A stretch of DNA of 20,778 nt from a virus. The stretch covers positions 1 through 20,778 of the IMG/VR virus record IMGVR_UViG_3300031746_000210; one strand, written 5' to 3'. A model generated the notes under the pieces. It was not told the DNA's origin and did not search any database. It saw only the letters and a list, made by a program, of their open reading frames with translations. Positions 7,307-12,603 of the stretch are shown here, in pieces (the stretch's first letter is position 1; every line of letters begins with the position of its first letter). The position numbers and the translations under genes are program-made.

Positions 7307-7642
7307 ATCACCCTCGGTGATATCGTATTTAATACAGTCACCACCATTGATCTCTAAGATCATATCACCAACACCATCATATTGGGGACATTTCGAATCG
7401 TCTTGTTCCCGACAAGGTGGACAATCCGAGTAAATTTTTATTATTGATTCATCTGATATAAAAATAATATCTAAAGAAGTAGTACAATCCTTCATCCAAA
7501 ATGAATGAGTACCTTCATTCATTACAAATAACATACCGTTAAATTCGTCATCAAATTTTTTACCTTTCATTCCATCTTGAATGTCTTTATCGGTAATTGC
7601 AGATTTGACATTAAAAAGATTATTGTTTATTATTACTTCCAT
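7286..7642 (-). CDS. DUF192 family protein, 118 aa
   Basis: The DUF192 hallmarks are present: GMKGKKFDDEFNGMLFVM (residues 24-41), FWMKDC (48-53), LDIIFI (57-62), then an acidic strand and a final EGDSILIKE. Between them are cysteines CPPC (74-77) and CP (85-86). I recall such cysteines from other members of the family, so they are probably ancestral and may bind metal. Many bacterial members are secreted, but this one has no signal peptide. The function of the family is not established. It is the only minus-strand gene in this stretch, ends inside the methyltransferase gene and is separated from the divergent Nudix gene by 21 bases. Confidence 0.85.
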   Translation of the reverse strand: MEVIINNNLFNVKSAITDKDIQDGMKGKKFDDEFNGMLFVMNEGTHSFWMKDCTTSLDIIFISDESIIKIYSDCPPCREQDDSKCPQYDGVGDMILEINGGDCIKYDITEGDSILIKE

Positions 7643-7663
7643 ATATATATAAATATGTGAGGT

Positions 7664-8083
7664 ATGAAAAAAAACAAAAGATTTTCTGGAATATTAGTTA
7701 AATGTAATGACAAGGTATTGTTGTGTAAAAGAAGTAGTGACAACACAATGCCAAATCAATGGTCAATCCCTGGTGGGGGAATAGAAGATGGTGAAACACC
7801 TGAAGAGGCTGCTCGTAGGGAATTTTTTGAGGAAACAAATATTAAAATCAACGATAAATTAAATTTGGTTGGGTTTGTTGATAGATTTAACAAAGACGGT
7901 ACCTACCTAAAAGGTTTTATGTATGTCTATGGTCTTGAGGTTGAAGATAAGATATATCCAGATCTAGATAACGCAAAAGATGGTGGGGAACATAGTGAGT
8001 GTGGATATTATAGTATTGATGAATTACCAATTACAAATAAAACAGATGAATTTTATAAAATAATTGTTAAAAATTTACAATAA
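7664..8083 (+). CDS. Nudix hydrolase, 139 aa
   Basis: It should hydrolyse a nucleoside diphosphate linked to another group (such as oxidised dNTPs, NADH, ADP-ribose or capped RNA); the substrate cannot be told from sequence. The Nudix box is complete at residues 38-60: G38, E44 and REFFEETNI (52-60), with the metal-binding RExxEE intact and Asn replacing the usual final glycine. The preceding WSIPGGGIEDGE is also typical. The length is normal. It starts 21 bases from the divergent DUF192 gene and is followed by a strong terminator at 8176-8220. In phages such enzymes can adjust nucleotide pools or remove RNA caps. Confidence 0.92.
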   Translation: MKKNKRFSGILVKCNDKVLLCKRSSDNTMPNQWSIPGGGIEDGETPEEAARREFFEETNIKINDKLNLVGFVDRFNKDGTYLKGFMYVYGLEVEDKIYPDLDNAKDGGEHSECGYYSIDELPITNKTDEFYKIIVKNLQ

Positions 8084-8175
8084 AGTTAACTTTTAATAAA
8101 TTATAGTATATTTATATCGTACAAATAACAACCAAAATCCTCTTTCTTAGTTATTTAATGGTTAATCAAAAAGAT

Positions 8176-8220
8176 AATCCCATAACTTTTTTAAAAAAAT
8201 TATGGGATTTTTTATTTTTT
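8176..8220 (+). terminator. strong intrinsic terminator
   Basis: AATCCCATAA (8176-8185) pairs perfectly with TTATGGGATT (8200-8209), and the loop can extend the stem through T6/A7. The tail is TTTTTATTTTTT to 8220. It lies about 90 bases after the Nudix stop. The intervening 8084-8175 holds no gene that I can see and could be a 3' untranslated region or a small RNA. Confidence 0.9.
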
Positions 8221-8222
8221 GT

Positions 8223-8252
8223 TTGGCAGTTTAAAAAAAAGTATTACCTTTG
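8223..8252 (+). promoter_or_regulatory. Bacteroidetes-type promoter
   Basis: TTG at 8223-8225, 19 bases, then TACCTTTG at 8245-8252, an exact match to TAnnTTTG. It begins right after the terminator at 8176-8220 and drives the gene starting at 8282. This is the clearest promoter in the window. Confidence 0.8.
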
Positions 8253-8281
8253 TTCTGTAATTAAAAATTAAAAAATATATT

Positions 8282-8551
8282 ATGAAAAAATTTGAAGATT
8301 TAGAGTTTGAAAAAATTGAAGACGCTCCGTACCAAATTGGTGTGAAGTGTCGAATGGTGTTTGAAAATGGATACGGTGTATCTGTTGTTTCTCACACACA
8401 TTCATATGGTGGTGACGATGGTTTGTTTGAAATTGCCGTTTTAGGTAAAGATGGTGACTTAACTTATGATACTCCTGTAACAAATGATGTTATTGGGTAC
8501 TTGAGTCCTGATGAGGTTACTGACATTATGGAACAAGTACAATCTTTATAA
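8282..8551 (+). CDS. conserved phage hypothetical protein, 89 aa
   Basis: The protein (FENGYGVSVV at residues 28-37, SYGGDDGLFEIAVL, then DTPVTNDVIGYLSPDEVTDI) resembles a family I recall from many phages of unknown function, whose members share the FENGYGxSVV and YDTPITNDVxGxLS phrases. It is a small, acidic, cytoplasmic-looking protein with no signal peptide. It is first in the transcript that starts at the promoter at 8223-8252. The antisense frame at 8280-8483 is its shadow. Confidence 0.75.
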   Translation: MKKFEDLEFEKIEDAPYQIGVKCRMVFENGYGVSVVSHTHSYGGDDGLFEIAVLGKDGDLTYDTPVTNDVIGYLSPDEVTDIMEQVQSL

Positions 8552-8592
8552 TAAATTTATTAATATTAATTCAAACGTCTAAAATTTAAAAA

Positions 8593-8925
8593 ATGGGAAC
8601 TTACATTCACACATTTAAAAAAAAATTCAACAAAAAAGTTATTCTTGATGGACAAGAAGTTATTGTTGGACAGGCAACATTTTTATGTCGACAAGATTGG
8701 TTGGGTAATTACTCACCATCTGAGCATAGAGAAATGACAAGAGCATATGCTTTACCTAAACATGATCAACCTGATTACATTATTTTTGAGGATGAATCAG
8801 TATATAAAAATAATAAAAAAGGAGTTTGGTCGGACGGAAGTGGTTTTTGGGGTGGTATTGACCATAAAAATGATTTTGTTGGTACACTAAAAAAAGTTGG
8901 TAAAAAATTTGTTATTATAAAATAA
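8593..8925 (+). CDS. hypothetical phage protein, 110 aa
   Basis: I do not recognise this family. It begins MGTYIHTFKKKFNKKVILDG and has one cysteine, several tryptophans and a Gly/Trp-rich C-terminal half (GVWSDGSGFWGGIDHKND). It ends in a basic strand (KKVGKKFVIIK). There is no signal peptide or membrane segment. The ATG is preceded by an A-rich leader and no Shine-Dalgarno, as for its neighbours. It is probably co-transcribed with the gene at 8282. Confidence 0.7.
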   Translation: MGTYIHTFKKKFNKKVILDGQEVIVGQATFLCRQDWLGNYSPSEHREMTRAYALPKHDQPDYIIFEDESVYKNNKKGVWSDGSGFWGGIDHKNDFVGTLKKVGKKFVIIK

Positions 8926-8938
8926 TGTATTATCTTTA
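8909..8938 (+). promoter_or_regulatory. probable Bacteroidetes-type promoter
   Basis: TTG at 8909-8911, 19 bases, then TATCTTTA at 8931-8938, one base off consensus at the end. The -33 element lies inside the end of the 8593-8925 gene. The next ATG is at 8955, 16 bases downstream. Confidence 0.55.
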
Positions 8939-8954
8939 TAAAAAATTATAGATT

Positions 8955-9239
8955 ATGTTAAAACAAACAATTACGGGATACACACTAAAAGTTATTAATG
9001 AAAGTATGGGTGTGTTAATTGATGAGACATTTATGGATCAGATTCAATATAAAATATTTTTAAAAATGATTCATGGGTCAATTGAATTGGGAAATAATTT
9101 GAGTTTTTACAATGGAGACGCATTCTTAGTACATATACCAAATAAAATTTTAATTAATTCAGTAATTATTAGTAATGTGGAAGATATTTCTATAAGTGAT
9201 CAAGTTAAAAGTAAAATTGAATCATTAGTAACAAAATAA
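8955..9239 (+). CDS. hypothetical phage protein, 94 aa
   Basis: Not recognised. It is a small soluble protein with alternating beta-like strands (ITGYTLKVI, AFLVHIPNKILINSVII) and a final helix (VKSKIESLVTK). The centre contains DETFMDQIQYKIFLKMIHGS. There is no signal peptide. It is followed after 3 bases by the lipoprotein gene, so the two are probably translated from one transcript that starts at the promoter at 8909-8938. Confidence 0.65.
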   Translation: MLKQTITGYTLKVINESMGVLIDETFMDQIQYKIFLKMIHGSIELGNNLSFYNGDAFLVHIPNKILINSVIISNVEDISISDQVKSKIESLVTK

Positions 9240-9242
9240 GAT

Positions 9243-9692
9243 ATGAAAAAAATAATTTTTTTAACATTAGTATTAGTTGGGTTATTATCTTGTGAGAAAC
9301 AAGTTATTGAACCTGGTGAATATCAACCATATGTAACCCCAAATCCAACAACACAAGATAGTACATACTCTTTGGTTGGACAAACTTGGGTTATTAAACA
9401 ATATAGAATTGGTGAGATGGGTTTACCAATGGATATGATGCCGGTTGATACAATTAAATTTATTACAAAAAATAAATACACATATAACTCAATGAGTCCC
9501 CAAAATTATGGTTTTTATTCTGTGGGTACTGTTTATTCCTTAACATTGAATTATACAATATTTGGTTACTTAACTGGTAATGTGAATAAAGTTAATTTAG
9601 AAATGGGAGTTATAATTGGGGGTAAGTTTACGGATATTTCAATAGGTGTGGTTAATCCCCCAAACTACTACCTTTGGATGGAAAAAATATAA
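9243..9692 (+). CDS. predicted lipoprotein, 149 aa
   Basis: The N-terminus MKKIIFLTLVLVGLLSC is a lipoprotein signal peptide with lipobox LLSC and the modified Cys at residue 17. The mature part is beta-rich (VGQTWVIKQYRIGEMG, DTIKFITKNKYTYNS, SLTLNYTIFGYLTG) and resembles the small lipocalin-like lipoproteins of Bacteroidetes. It should be anchored to the host envelope. In phages, such proteins may block superinfection by masking receptors, but here this is only an inference. The next gene starts 2 bases after its stop. Confidence 0.8.
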   Translation: MKKIIFLTLVLVGLLSCEKQVIEPGEYQPYVTPNPTTQDSTYSLVGQTWVIKQYRIGEMGLPMDMMPVDTIKFITKNKYTYNSMSPQNYGFYSVGTVYSLTLNYTIFGYLTGNVNKVNLEMGVIIGGKFTDISIGVVNPPNYYLWMEKI

Positions 9693-9694
9693 AC

Positions 9695-10174
9695 ATGGGA
9701 ACAAATTATTATAGATCTCCAACTTTAAATGAATTGGAGACAAGGAAAAATCGTCTTATGTCTAGAATTAGACAAATGGAATTAAATGTGGAATCAGTTA
9801 ATAAAGATTTTAGAATAGATGGTACTGATCAATTTCAAAATTTGTCACCTTGGGATGAGTTTACTGATAATGTAAAAGTTCATTTAGGTAAACGTAGTGT
9901 GGGATGGAAGTTTCTTTGGAATTTCAATGAAGATAAGTTCTTTAAAGATAAAGAATCATTACTTGAATTTATTAAATCAGGTCGTATCTTAGATGAATAT
10001 GGGGATGAATTGAGCCAAGATGAATTTATTGAAATGTCTTTTTCGTGGGGACAGGAAGATGGTTTTGATTCGGAATCATATTATTTGGAATATCCTGAAA
10101 GTAGAAATTCTTGGAGTAAACCTGAACGTTATGTGGATGGGTTAAGAATATCTGATTCAATAGACTTTTTTTAA
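9695..10174 (+). CDS. MGTNYY family phage protein, 159 aa
   Basis: It begins MGTNYYRSPTLNEL and contains VHLGKRSVGWKFLWNF and a DEYGDELSQDEF segment. These match a family I recall from many phages (MGTNYY start, H-x-G-K-x-S-x-G-W centre) of unknown function. The ATG at 9695, two bases past the lipoprotein stop, is chosen over an in-frame TTG at 9674 because the family starts there. Unlike many relatives, no CxxC zinc motif follows the start; a coiled-coil stretch (LETRKNRLMSRIRQMEL) takes its place. It ends just before three consecutive hairpins. Confidence 0.8.
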   Translation: MGTNYYRSPTLNELETRKNRLMSRIRQMELNVESVNKDFRIDGTDQFQNLSPWDEFTDNVKVHLGKRSVGWKFLWNFNEDKFFKDKESLLEFIKSGRILDEYGDELSQDEFIEMSFSWGQEDGFDSESYYLEYPESRNSWSKPERYVDGLRISDSIDFF

Positions 10175-10179
10175 TTTTC

Positions 10180-10226
10180 CTTGTTTAGTAAAACAAGTTG
10201 GTGGAGTCGGACAATTCGTTGTCGAC
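10180..10226 (+). other. two stem-loops in a 3' untranslated region
   Basis: CTTGTTT-AGTA-AAACAAG (10180-10197) is a perfect 7-bp hairpin. GTCG(G)ACAA-TTCG-TTGTCGAC (10206-10226) is an 8-bp hairpin with one bulged G and a UUCG loop. Together with the terminator just downstream they make a G+C-richer, highly structured RNA tail after the 9695-10174 gene. Confidence 0.65.
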
Positions 10227-10230
10227 CTTT

Positions 10231-10259
10231 AAAGGGGAAGATTAGTCTTCCCTTTTTTT
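10231..10259 (+). terminator. intrinsic terminator overlapping the end of the sigma gene
   Basis: AAAGGGGAAGA (10231-10241) pairs with TCTTCCCTTTT (10246-10256), including one G-U pair, around the loop TTAG, and runs into seven T. The stop codon of the minus-strand sigma factor gene (10242-10244) lies in the loop, so the hairpin also forms at the 3' end of that transcript. Confidence 0.85.
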
Positions 10260-10802
10260 GTTTAAATTAATTAGGTATTGTTTTATTTTTATTTTTGCTT
10301 TAAATAAATTAGATTTTGATGTACCTTCACTAATCCCTAATTCGTCGGCAATTTCTTGATGTGACATATCTTCAAAGAAGAACATTTCAAATACTTTTTT
10401 TTGTGAAGGATATAAAGTTTCAACTGCATCTTTAATCTCTTTTGATGAATATAAACTTTCTTTTGGAGTGTCGTCAATTACTTCTAAATTTACTCGTTCA
10501 AAATCAATAGGGTTTTTGTATGGACTTCTTTTTTCTTTTTTCCATTCATCAATTACTGTATTTGTGATTACACGTTTTGCCCAAGCCTCAATAGGTCCTG
10601 ACTCATTGTACATACTAATTTTTTGATATACTTTAATGAACCCTAATTGACAAAAATCATTTGCTTTTTCTTCATCTCCATTTGCGTATTTTAAACAAAC
10701 TTGTCGATACATTTTTGGGTATAAAGATTTATATAGTGAATTAAAATCAACTACCTCATTTAATAATGTTGAATATTGGGATTCAGTTAAAATAATTTTC
10801 AT
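10242..10802 (-). CDS. ECF-like sigma-70 family factor with N-terminal tag, 186 aa
   Basis: Region 2 (about residues 24-92) contains DFCQLGFIKVYQKI and WAKRVITNTVIDEWKKEKR, the core-binding and -10-binding helices. Region 4 (about 126-178) contains LYPSQKKVFEMFFFEDMSHQ and EIADELGISEGTSKSNLFKA, the helix-turn-helix that reads -35. Regions 1 and 3 are absent, as in ECF sigma factors. It should redirect host RNA polymerase to phage promoters. The first 16 residues, MKIILTESQYSTLLNE, are extra to the family and resemble the start of the acidic protein encoded at 2317. It is the only minus gene nearby and is divergent from the kinase gene at 10850. No anti-sigma gene is adjacent. Confidence 0.9.
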   Translation of the reverse strand: MKIILTESQYSTLLNEVVDFNSLYKSLYPKMYRQVCLKYANGDEEKANDFCQLGFIKVYQKISMYNESGPIEAWAKRVITNTVIDEWKKEKRSPYKNPIDFERVNLEVIDDTPKESLYSSKEIKDAVETLYPSQKKVFEMFFFEDMSHQEIADELGISEGTSKSNLFKAKIKIKQYLINLNKKRED

Positions 10803-10814
10803 ACCAATAAATAG

Positions 10815-10845
10815 TTGTTTATTTAAAAAAAAATAACTATCTTTG
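10815..10845 (+). promoter_or_regulatory. Bacteroidetes-type promoter with its -7 box 4 bases from the ATG
   Basis: TTG at 10815-10817, 20 bases, then TATCTTTG at 10838-10845. The ATG of the kinase gene is at 10850, so transcription should begin at or within a few bases of the start codon, giving a leaderless or nearly leaderless mRNA. Confidence 0.75.
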
Positions 10846-10849
10846 TTTT

Positions 10850-11269
10850 ATGAAAAAAATATTATATATAGTTCGTGGAATTCCTGGATCTGGTAAAACC
10901 ACATTTGCAAAAAAATTAGTTGGTGATGACTTTTTAGTTTGTGAGGCAGACAAATATTTTATTGATAAAGAAACTGGTGAATATAAATTTGATGTCACTA
11001 AAATAAAAGATGCTCATAAATTCTGTCAAGATATGGTGGAAACTTATATGAAGGATTCATTATTAAATAACCATTTTTATACGGAAATTGCGGTATCTAA
11101 CACATTCACACAAGAGTGGGAAATGGAACGTTATTATGAATTGGCAAAACAATATGGTTATAAAGTGTTTTCAATAATTGTGGAAAATAGACACGGAGGA
11201 ACAAATGTACACGATTGCCCTGAAGATATGATAGAATTAATGCGTAATCGTTTTGAAATAAAATTATAA
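10850..11269 (+). CDS. P-loop ATPase, polynucleotide-kinase-like (N4BP2/AAA_33 type), 139 aa
   Basis: The Walker A motif GIPGSGKTT is at residues 10-18. Then come EADKYF (32-37) with the acidic residue expected to coordinate magnesium, an AHKFCQDMV helix (55-63), SNTFTQEWEM, and a C-terminal MIELMRNRFEI helix. This order fits the small zeta-toxin/polynucleotide-kinase-like family. It should phosphorylate a 5' end or a related small substrate. A phage polynucleotide kinase can help repair cleaved tRNA, but no RNA ligase is visible here, so the substrate remains open. Its promoter abuts the ATG. Confidence 0.85.
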   Translation: MKKILYIVRGIPGSGKTTFAKKLVGDDFLVCEADKYFIDKETGEYKFDVTKIKDAHKFCQDMVETYMKDSLLNNHFYTEIAVSNTFTQEWEMERYYELAKQYGYKVFSIIVENRHGGTNVHDCPEDMIELMRNRFEIKL

Positions 11270-11275
11270 TGAAAT

Positions 11276-11300
11276 TTGATAAAATATATTCATATCTTTG
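11276..11300 (+). promoter_or_regulatory. probable promoter with a short spacer
   Basis: TATCTTTG at 11293-11300 matches the -7 consensus exactly and ends 6 bases before the ATG at 11307. The only upstream TTG (11276-11278) is 14 bases away, shorter than the usual 19-20, so the -33 assignment is doubtful. Confidence 0.55.
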
Positions 11301-11306
11301 CCTTAT

Positions 11307-11489
11307 ATGAAAAAACCTTGTAAAGAATGTCCTCACTTTATTAAGAATCGTCATAATGATATGATTGTTGAATTTGGAAATAGGACAGGTAAAAAACATA
11401 ATTGTCATATGACCGAAGGGGTAAAAGATTTGTGGAATGTTACAGATAAAAAATTAGAATGTTATGGATCAAAAGAACAAAAAATTTAG
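11307..11489 (+). CDS. small Cys-rich protein, probable metal binder, 60 aa
   Basis: It begins MKKPCKECPHFIKN and later has KHNCHM and ECYG, giving four cysteines and a histidine in a C-x2-C-PHF ... C-H ... C-G arrangement reminiscent of DUF6283. Zinc or iron binding is likely and the function is unknown. The ATG at 11307 is chosen over a TTG at 11298, which would overlap the -7 promoter box and add only three residues. The gene overlaps the next one by 26 bases. Confidence 0.7.
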   Translation: MKKPCKECPHFIKNRHNDMIVEFGNRTGKKHNCHMTEGVKDLWNVTDKKLECYGSKEQKI

Positions 11490-11667
11490 ATTACCACGAA
11501 AGACAAAAAAGAAATTAAAAAAAGATTTCTTTACTTATCCAAAAAGTGAAAAAAATACTTACTTAATTGCTTGGCCATATAAAGATGAAGAAGATTATGT
11601 TGCACACAAAAAAGGATTATTAAGAGGACTTAAAGAGGGATTAAAAAAAAAATATAAAAATGGATAG
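11464..11667 (+). CDS. small basic protein, 67 aa
   Basis: Not recognised. It is strongly basic (MDQKNKKFRLPRKTKKKLKK, ending GLLRGLKEGLKKKYKNG), with a short hydrophobic core (TYLIAWPYKDEEDYVAHK). It could bind nucleic acid or act on a host target. The start lies within the end of the Cys-rich gene (26-base overlap) and the end overlaps the next gene by 8 bases. Such nesting supports a translated phage gene, and its start is the first ATG in the frame. Confidence 0.65.
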   Translation: MDQKNKKFRLPRKTKKKLKKDFFTYPKSEKNTYLIAWPYKDEEDYVAHKKGLLRGLKEGLKKKYKNG

Positions 11668-11881
11668 TAGAGAAATGATTTACGGAGTATGTGATAAAAC
11701 AGGTGGGTGTGATTCCTACTTTGGATTCTTCAAAAATGAAAAAGATGCGGAACACGAAGTTGGGGTCCAAGCTAATAGACTCAAGGAAGACTTGGGTATG
11801 ATGGATATTGACATTCAAACAGACCGAGCATTATTTAATGGAAAATTGGTGGTAGTAATTCATAGATACGTGTTAAGATAA
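11660..11881 (+). CDS. hypothetical phage protein, 73 aa
   Basis: Not recognised. The N-terminal MDSREMIYGVCDKTGGCDSY contains two cysteines, followed by FFKNEKDAEHEVGVQANRLK and a beta-rich end (LFNGKLVVVIHRYVLR). It is soluble and near neutral. It overlaps the preceding basic gene by 8 bases and is followed by a 93-base gap holding a possible promoter. The opposite-strand frame at 11630-11818 is a shadow. Confidence 0.65.
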   Translation: MDSREMIYGVCDKTGGCDSYFGFFKNEKDAEHEVGVQANRLKEDLGMMDIDIQTDRALFNGKLVVVIHRYVLR

Positions 11882-11914
11882 AACAATAGAAAATAAAAAG
11901 TGACTCACATTAAC

Positions 11915-11945
11915 TTGACAATTTTATTTTTTTTTATTATTTTTT
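11915..11945 (+). promoter_or_regulatory. possible promoter
   Basis: TTG at 11915-11917 (in TTGACA), 20 bases, then TATTTTTT at 11938-11945, one base off TAnnTTTG. It lies in a T-rich stretch, so the -7 match could be chance. The next ATG is at 11975. Confidence 0.4.
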
Positions 11946-11946
11946 T

Positions 11947-11974
11947 AAAAAATAAAAAATAAAAAATAAAAAAT
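11947..11974 (+). repeat. four tandem AAAAAAT heptamers directly before a start codon
   Basis: AAAAAAT is repeated four times without interruption and the last T is followed at once by the ATG at 11975. A related leader with two such heptamers ends at 20671, right before the ATG at 20672. It probably serves as an A-rich, unstructured translation initiation region in place of a Shine-Dalgarno. Confidence 0.8.
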
Positions 11975-12178
11975 ATGCAAACACTAACATTTAACACAAC
12001 AAAAAAAGAAGTAATTTTGATTAATTCACAAGGAGATATAATTTACTTTCAACACAACGTCCCAACAGTAAAAGTGATGGACCAACATTATGAAGTTTAT
12101 GTTGAAGATTTTGATGGTAAAAAAATTCCTGTATTTAGAGCACCAATTGCTAATACAAATATGATCATTGAAAAATAA
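11975..12178 (+). CDS. conserved phage hypothetical protein, 67 aa
   Basis: The protein (MQTLTFNTTKKEVILINSQG, VPTVKV, then PVFRAPIANTNMIIEK) resembles a small family I recall from Flavobacterium-type phages with the same PIANTNM ending. It is all-beta in appearance and soluble, and the function is unknown. It is translated from the AAAAAAT leader and is followed after 6 bases by the next gene. Confidence 0.75.
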   Translation: MQTLTFNTTKKEVILINSQGDIIYFQHNVPTVKVMDQHYEVYVEDFDGKKIPVFRAPIANTNMIIEK

Positions 12179-12184
12179 AAAGTT

Positions 12185-12505
12185 ATGGATGAGAATCAAG
12201 AACGTATTAAAAAAATGTATTTGAGAATAAACAGTGAACCAAATAATCATGAGATGCCACCACCCCCACCTAAAGATCGTGAAATGTTACTACCTCCACC
12301 AAAAAAAAGTAAAACTAAAACTTTTACTCTTGATGAAGATCAAGTTAAAAAGTTGGAGGAATGGCAGAGTCACATAAAGGCAATATATGGGAGTTATGGA
12401 AACTACGAATACAGATTCTCAAGTGATGGTATCGGAAAAATTGTCACAGTATTTAGTGAGTTGGCTGACATAGAATTAGATTTGACAGATGTTGATAGTT
12501 GGTAA
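12185..12505 (+). CDS. proline-rich hypothetical protein, 106 aa
   Basis: Residues 24-38 hold two proline runs separated by charged residues (MPPPPPKDREMLLPPPKK), a likely flexible linker. The C-terminal half (TFTLDEDQVKKLEEWQSHIK, then YRFSSDGIGKIVTVFSE) looks folded, with an acidic end (LDLTDVDSW). No family is recognised. It is preceded by 6 bases from the gene at 11975, so the two are probably co-transcribed. A short hairpin follows its stop. Confidence 0.7.
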   Translation: MDENQERIKKMYLRINSEPNNHEMPPPPPKDREMLLPPPKKSKTKTFTLDEDQVKKLEEWQSHIKAIYGSYGNYEYRFSSDGIGKIVTVFSELADIELDLTDVDSW

Positions 12506-12530
12506 ACTGACAAAATGTCAGTATTTTATG
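12506..12530 (+). terminator. weak intrinsic terminator
   Basis: ACTGACA (12506-12512) pairs with TGTCAGT (12516-12522) around an AAA loop, followed by ATTTTATG. The stem is good but the T-tract is short, so termination may be partial and some transcripts may continue into dnaK. Confidence 0.45.
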
Positions 12531-12559
12531 AATGGAATGTTTTTTGTAAAAAATAGTAC

Positions 12560-12571
12560 GACTTTAAAGTC
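12560..12571. promoter_or_regulatory. 12-bp perfect palindrome upstream of dnaK
   Basis: GACTTTAAAGTC is a perfect palindrome 32 bases before the dnaK ATG at 12604. No TTG-N19-TAnnTTTG promoter is visible in this gap, so the palindrome is the main candidate for a regulatory site, although the AT-rich centre makes chance possible. Confidence 0.3.
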
Positions 12572-12603
12572 ATAATAAATAAAAATAAAAATTAAAATTA
12601 AAA

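Noticed and set aside
7161-7433. Plus-strand frame of 90 residues at the end of the methyltransferase gene
   Set aside because: It lies inside the methyltransferase in another frame and then antisense to DUF192; both of those are clearly recognisable proteins.
7650-7657. TATAAATA, the T4 late promoter sequence, before the Nudix gene
   Set aside because: The same octamer also occurs inside coding regions (for example near 4489 and 14190), and here it would place the transcription start at the start codon; chance in AT-rich DNA is the simpler explanation.
10850-11269. Reading the P-loop kinase as part of a tRNA repair system or a zeta-type toxin
   Set aside because: No RNA ligase or antitoxin gene is next to it, so only the kinase-like family is supported.
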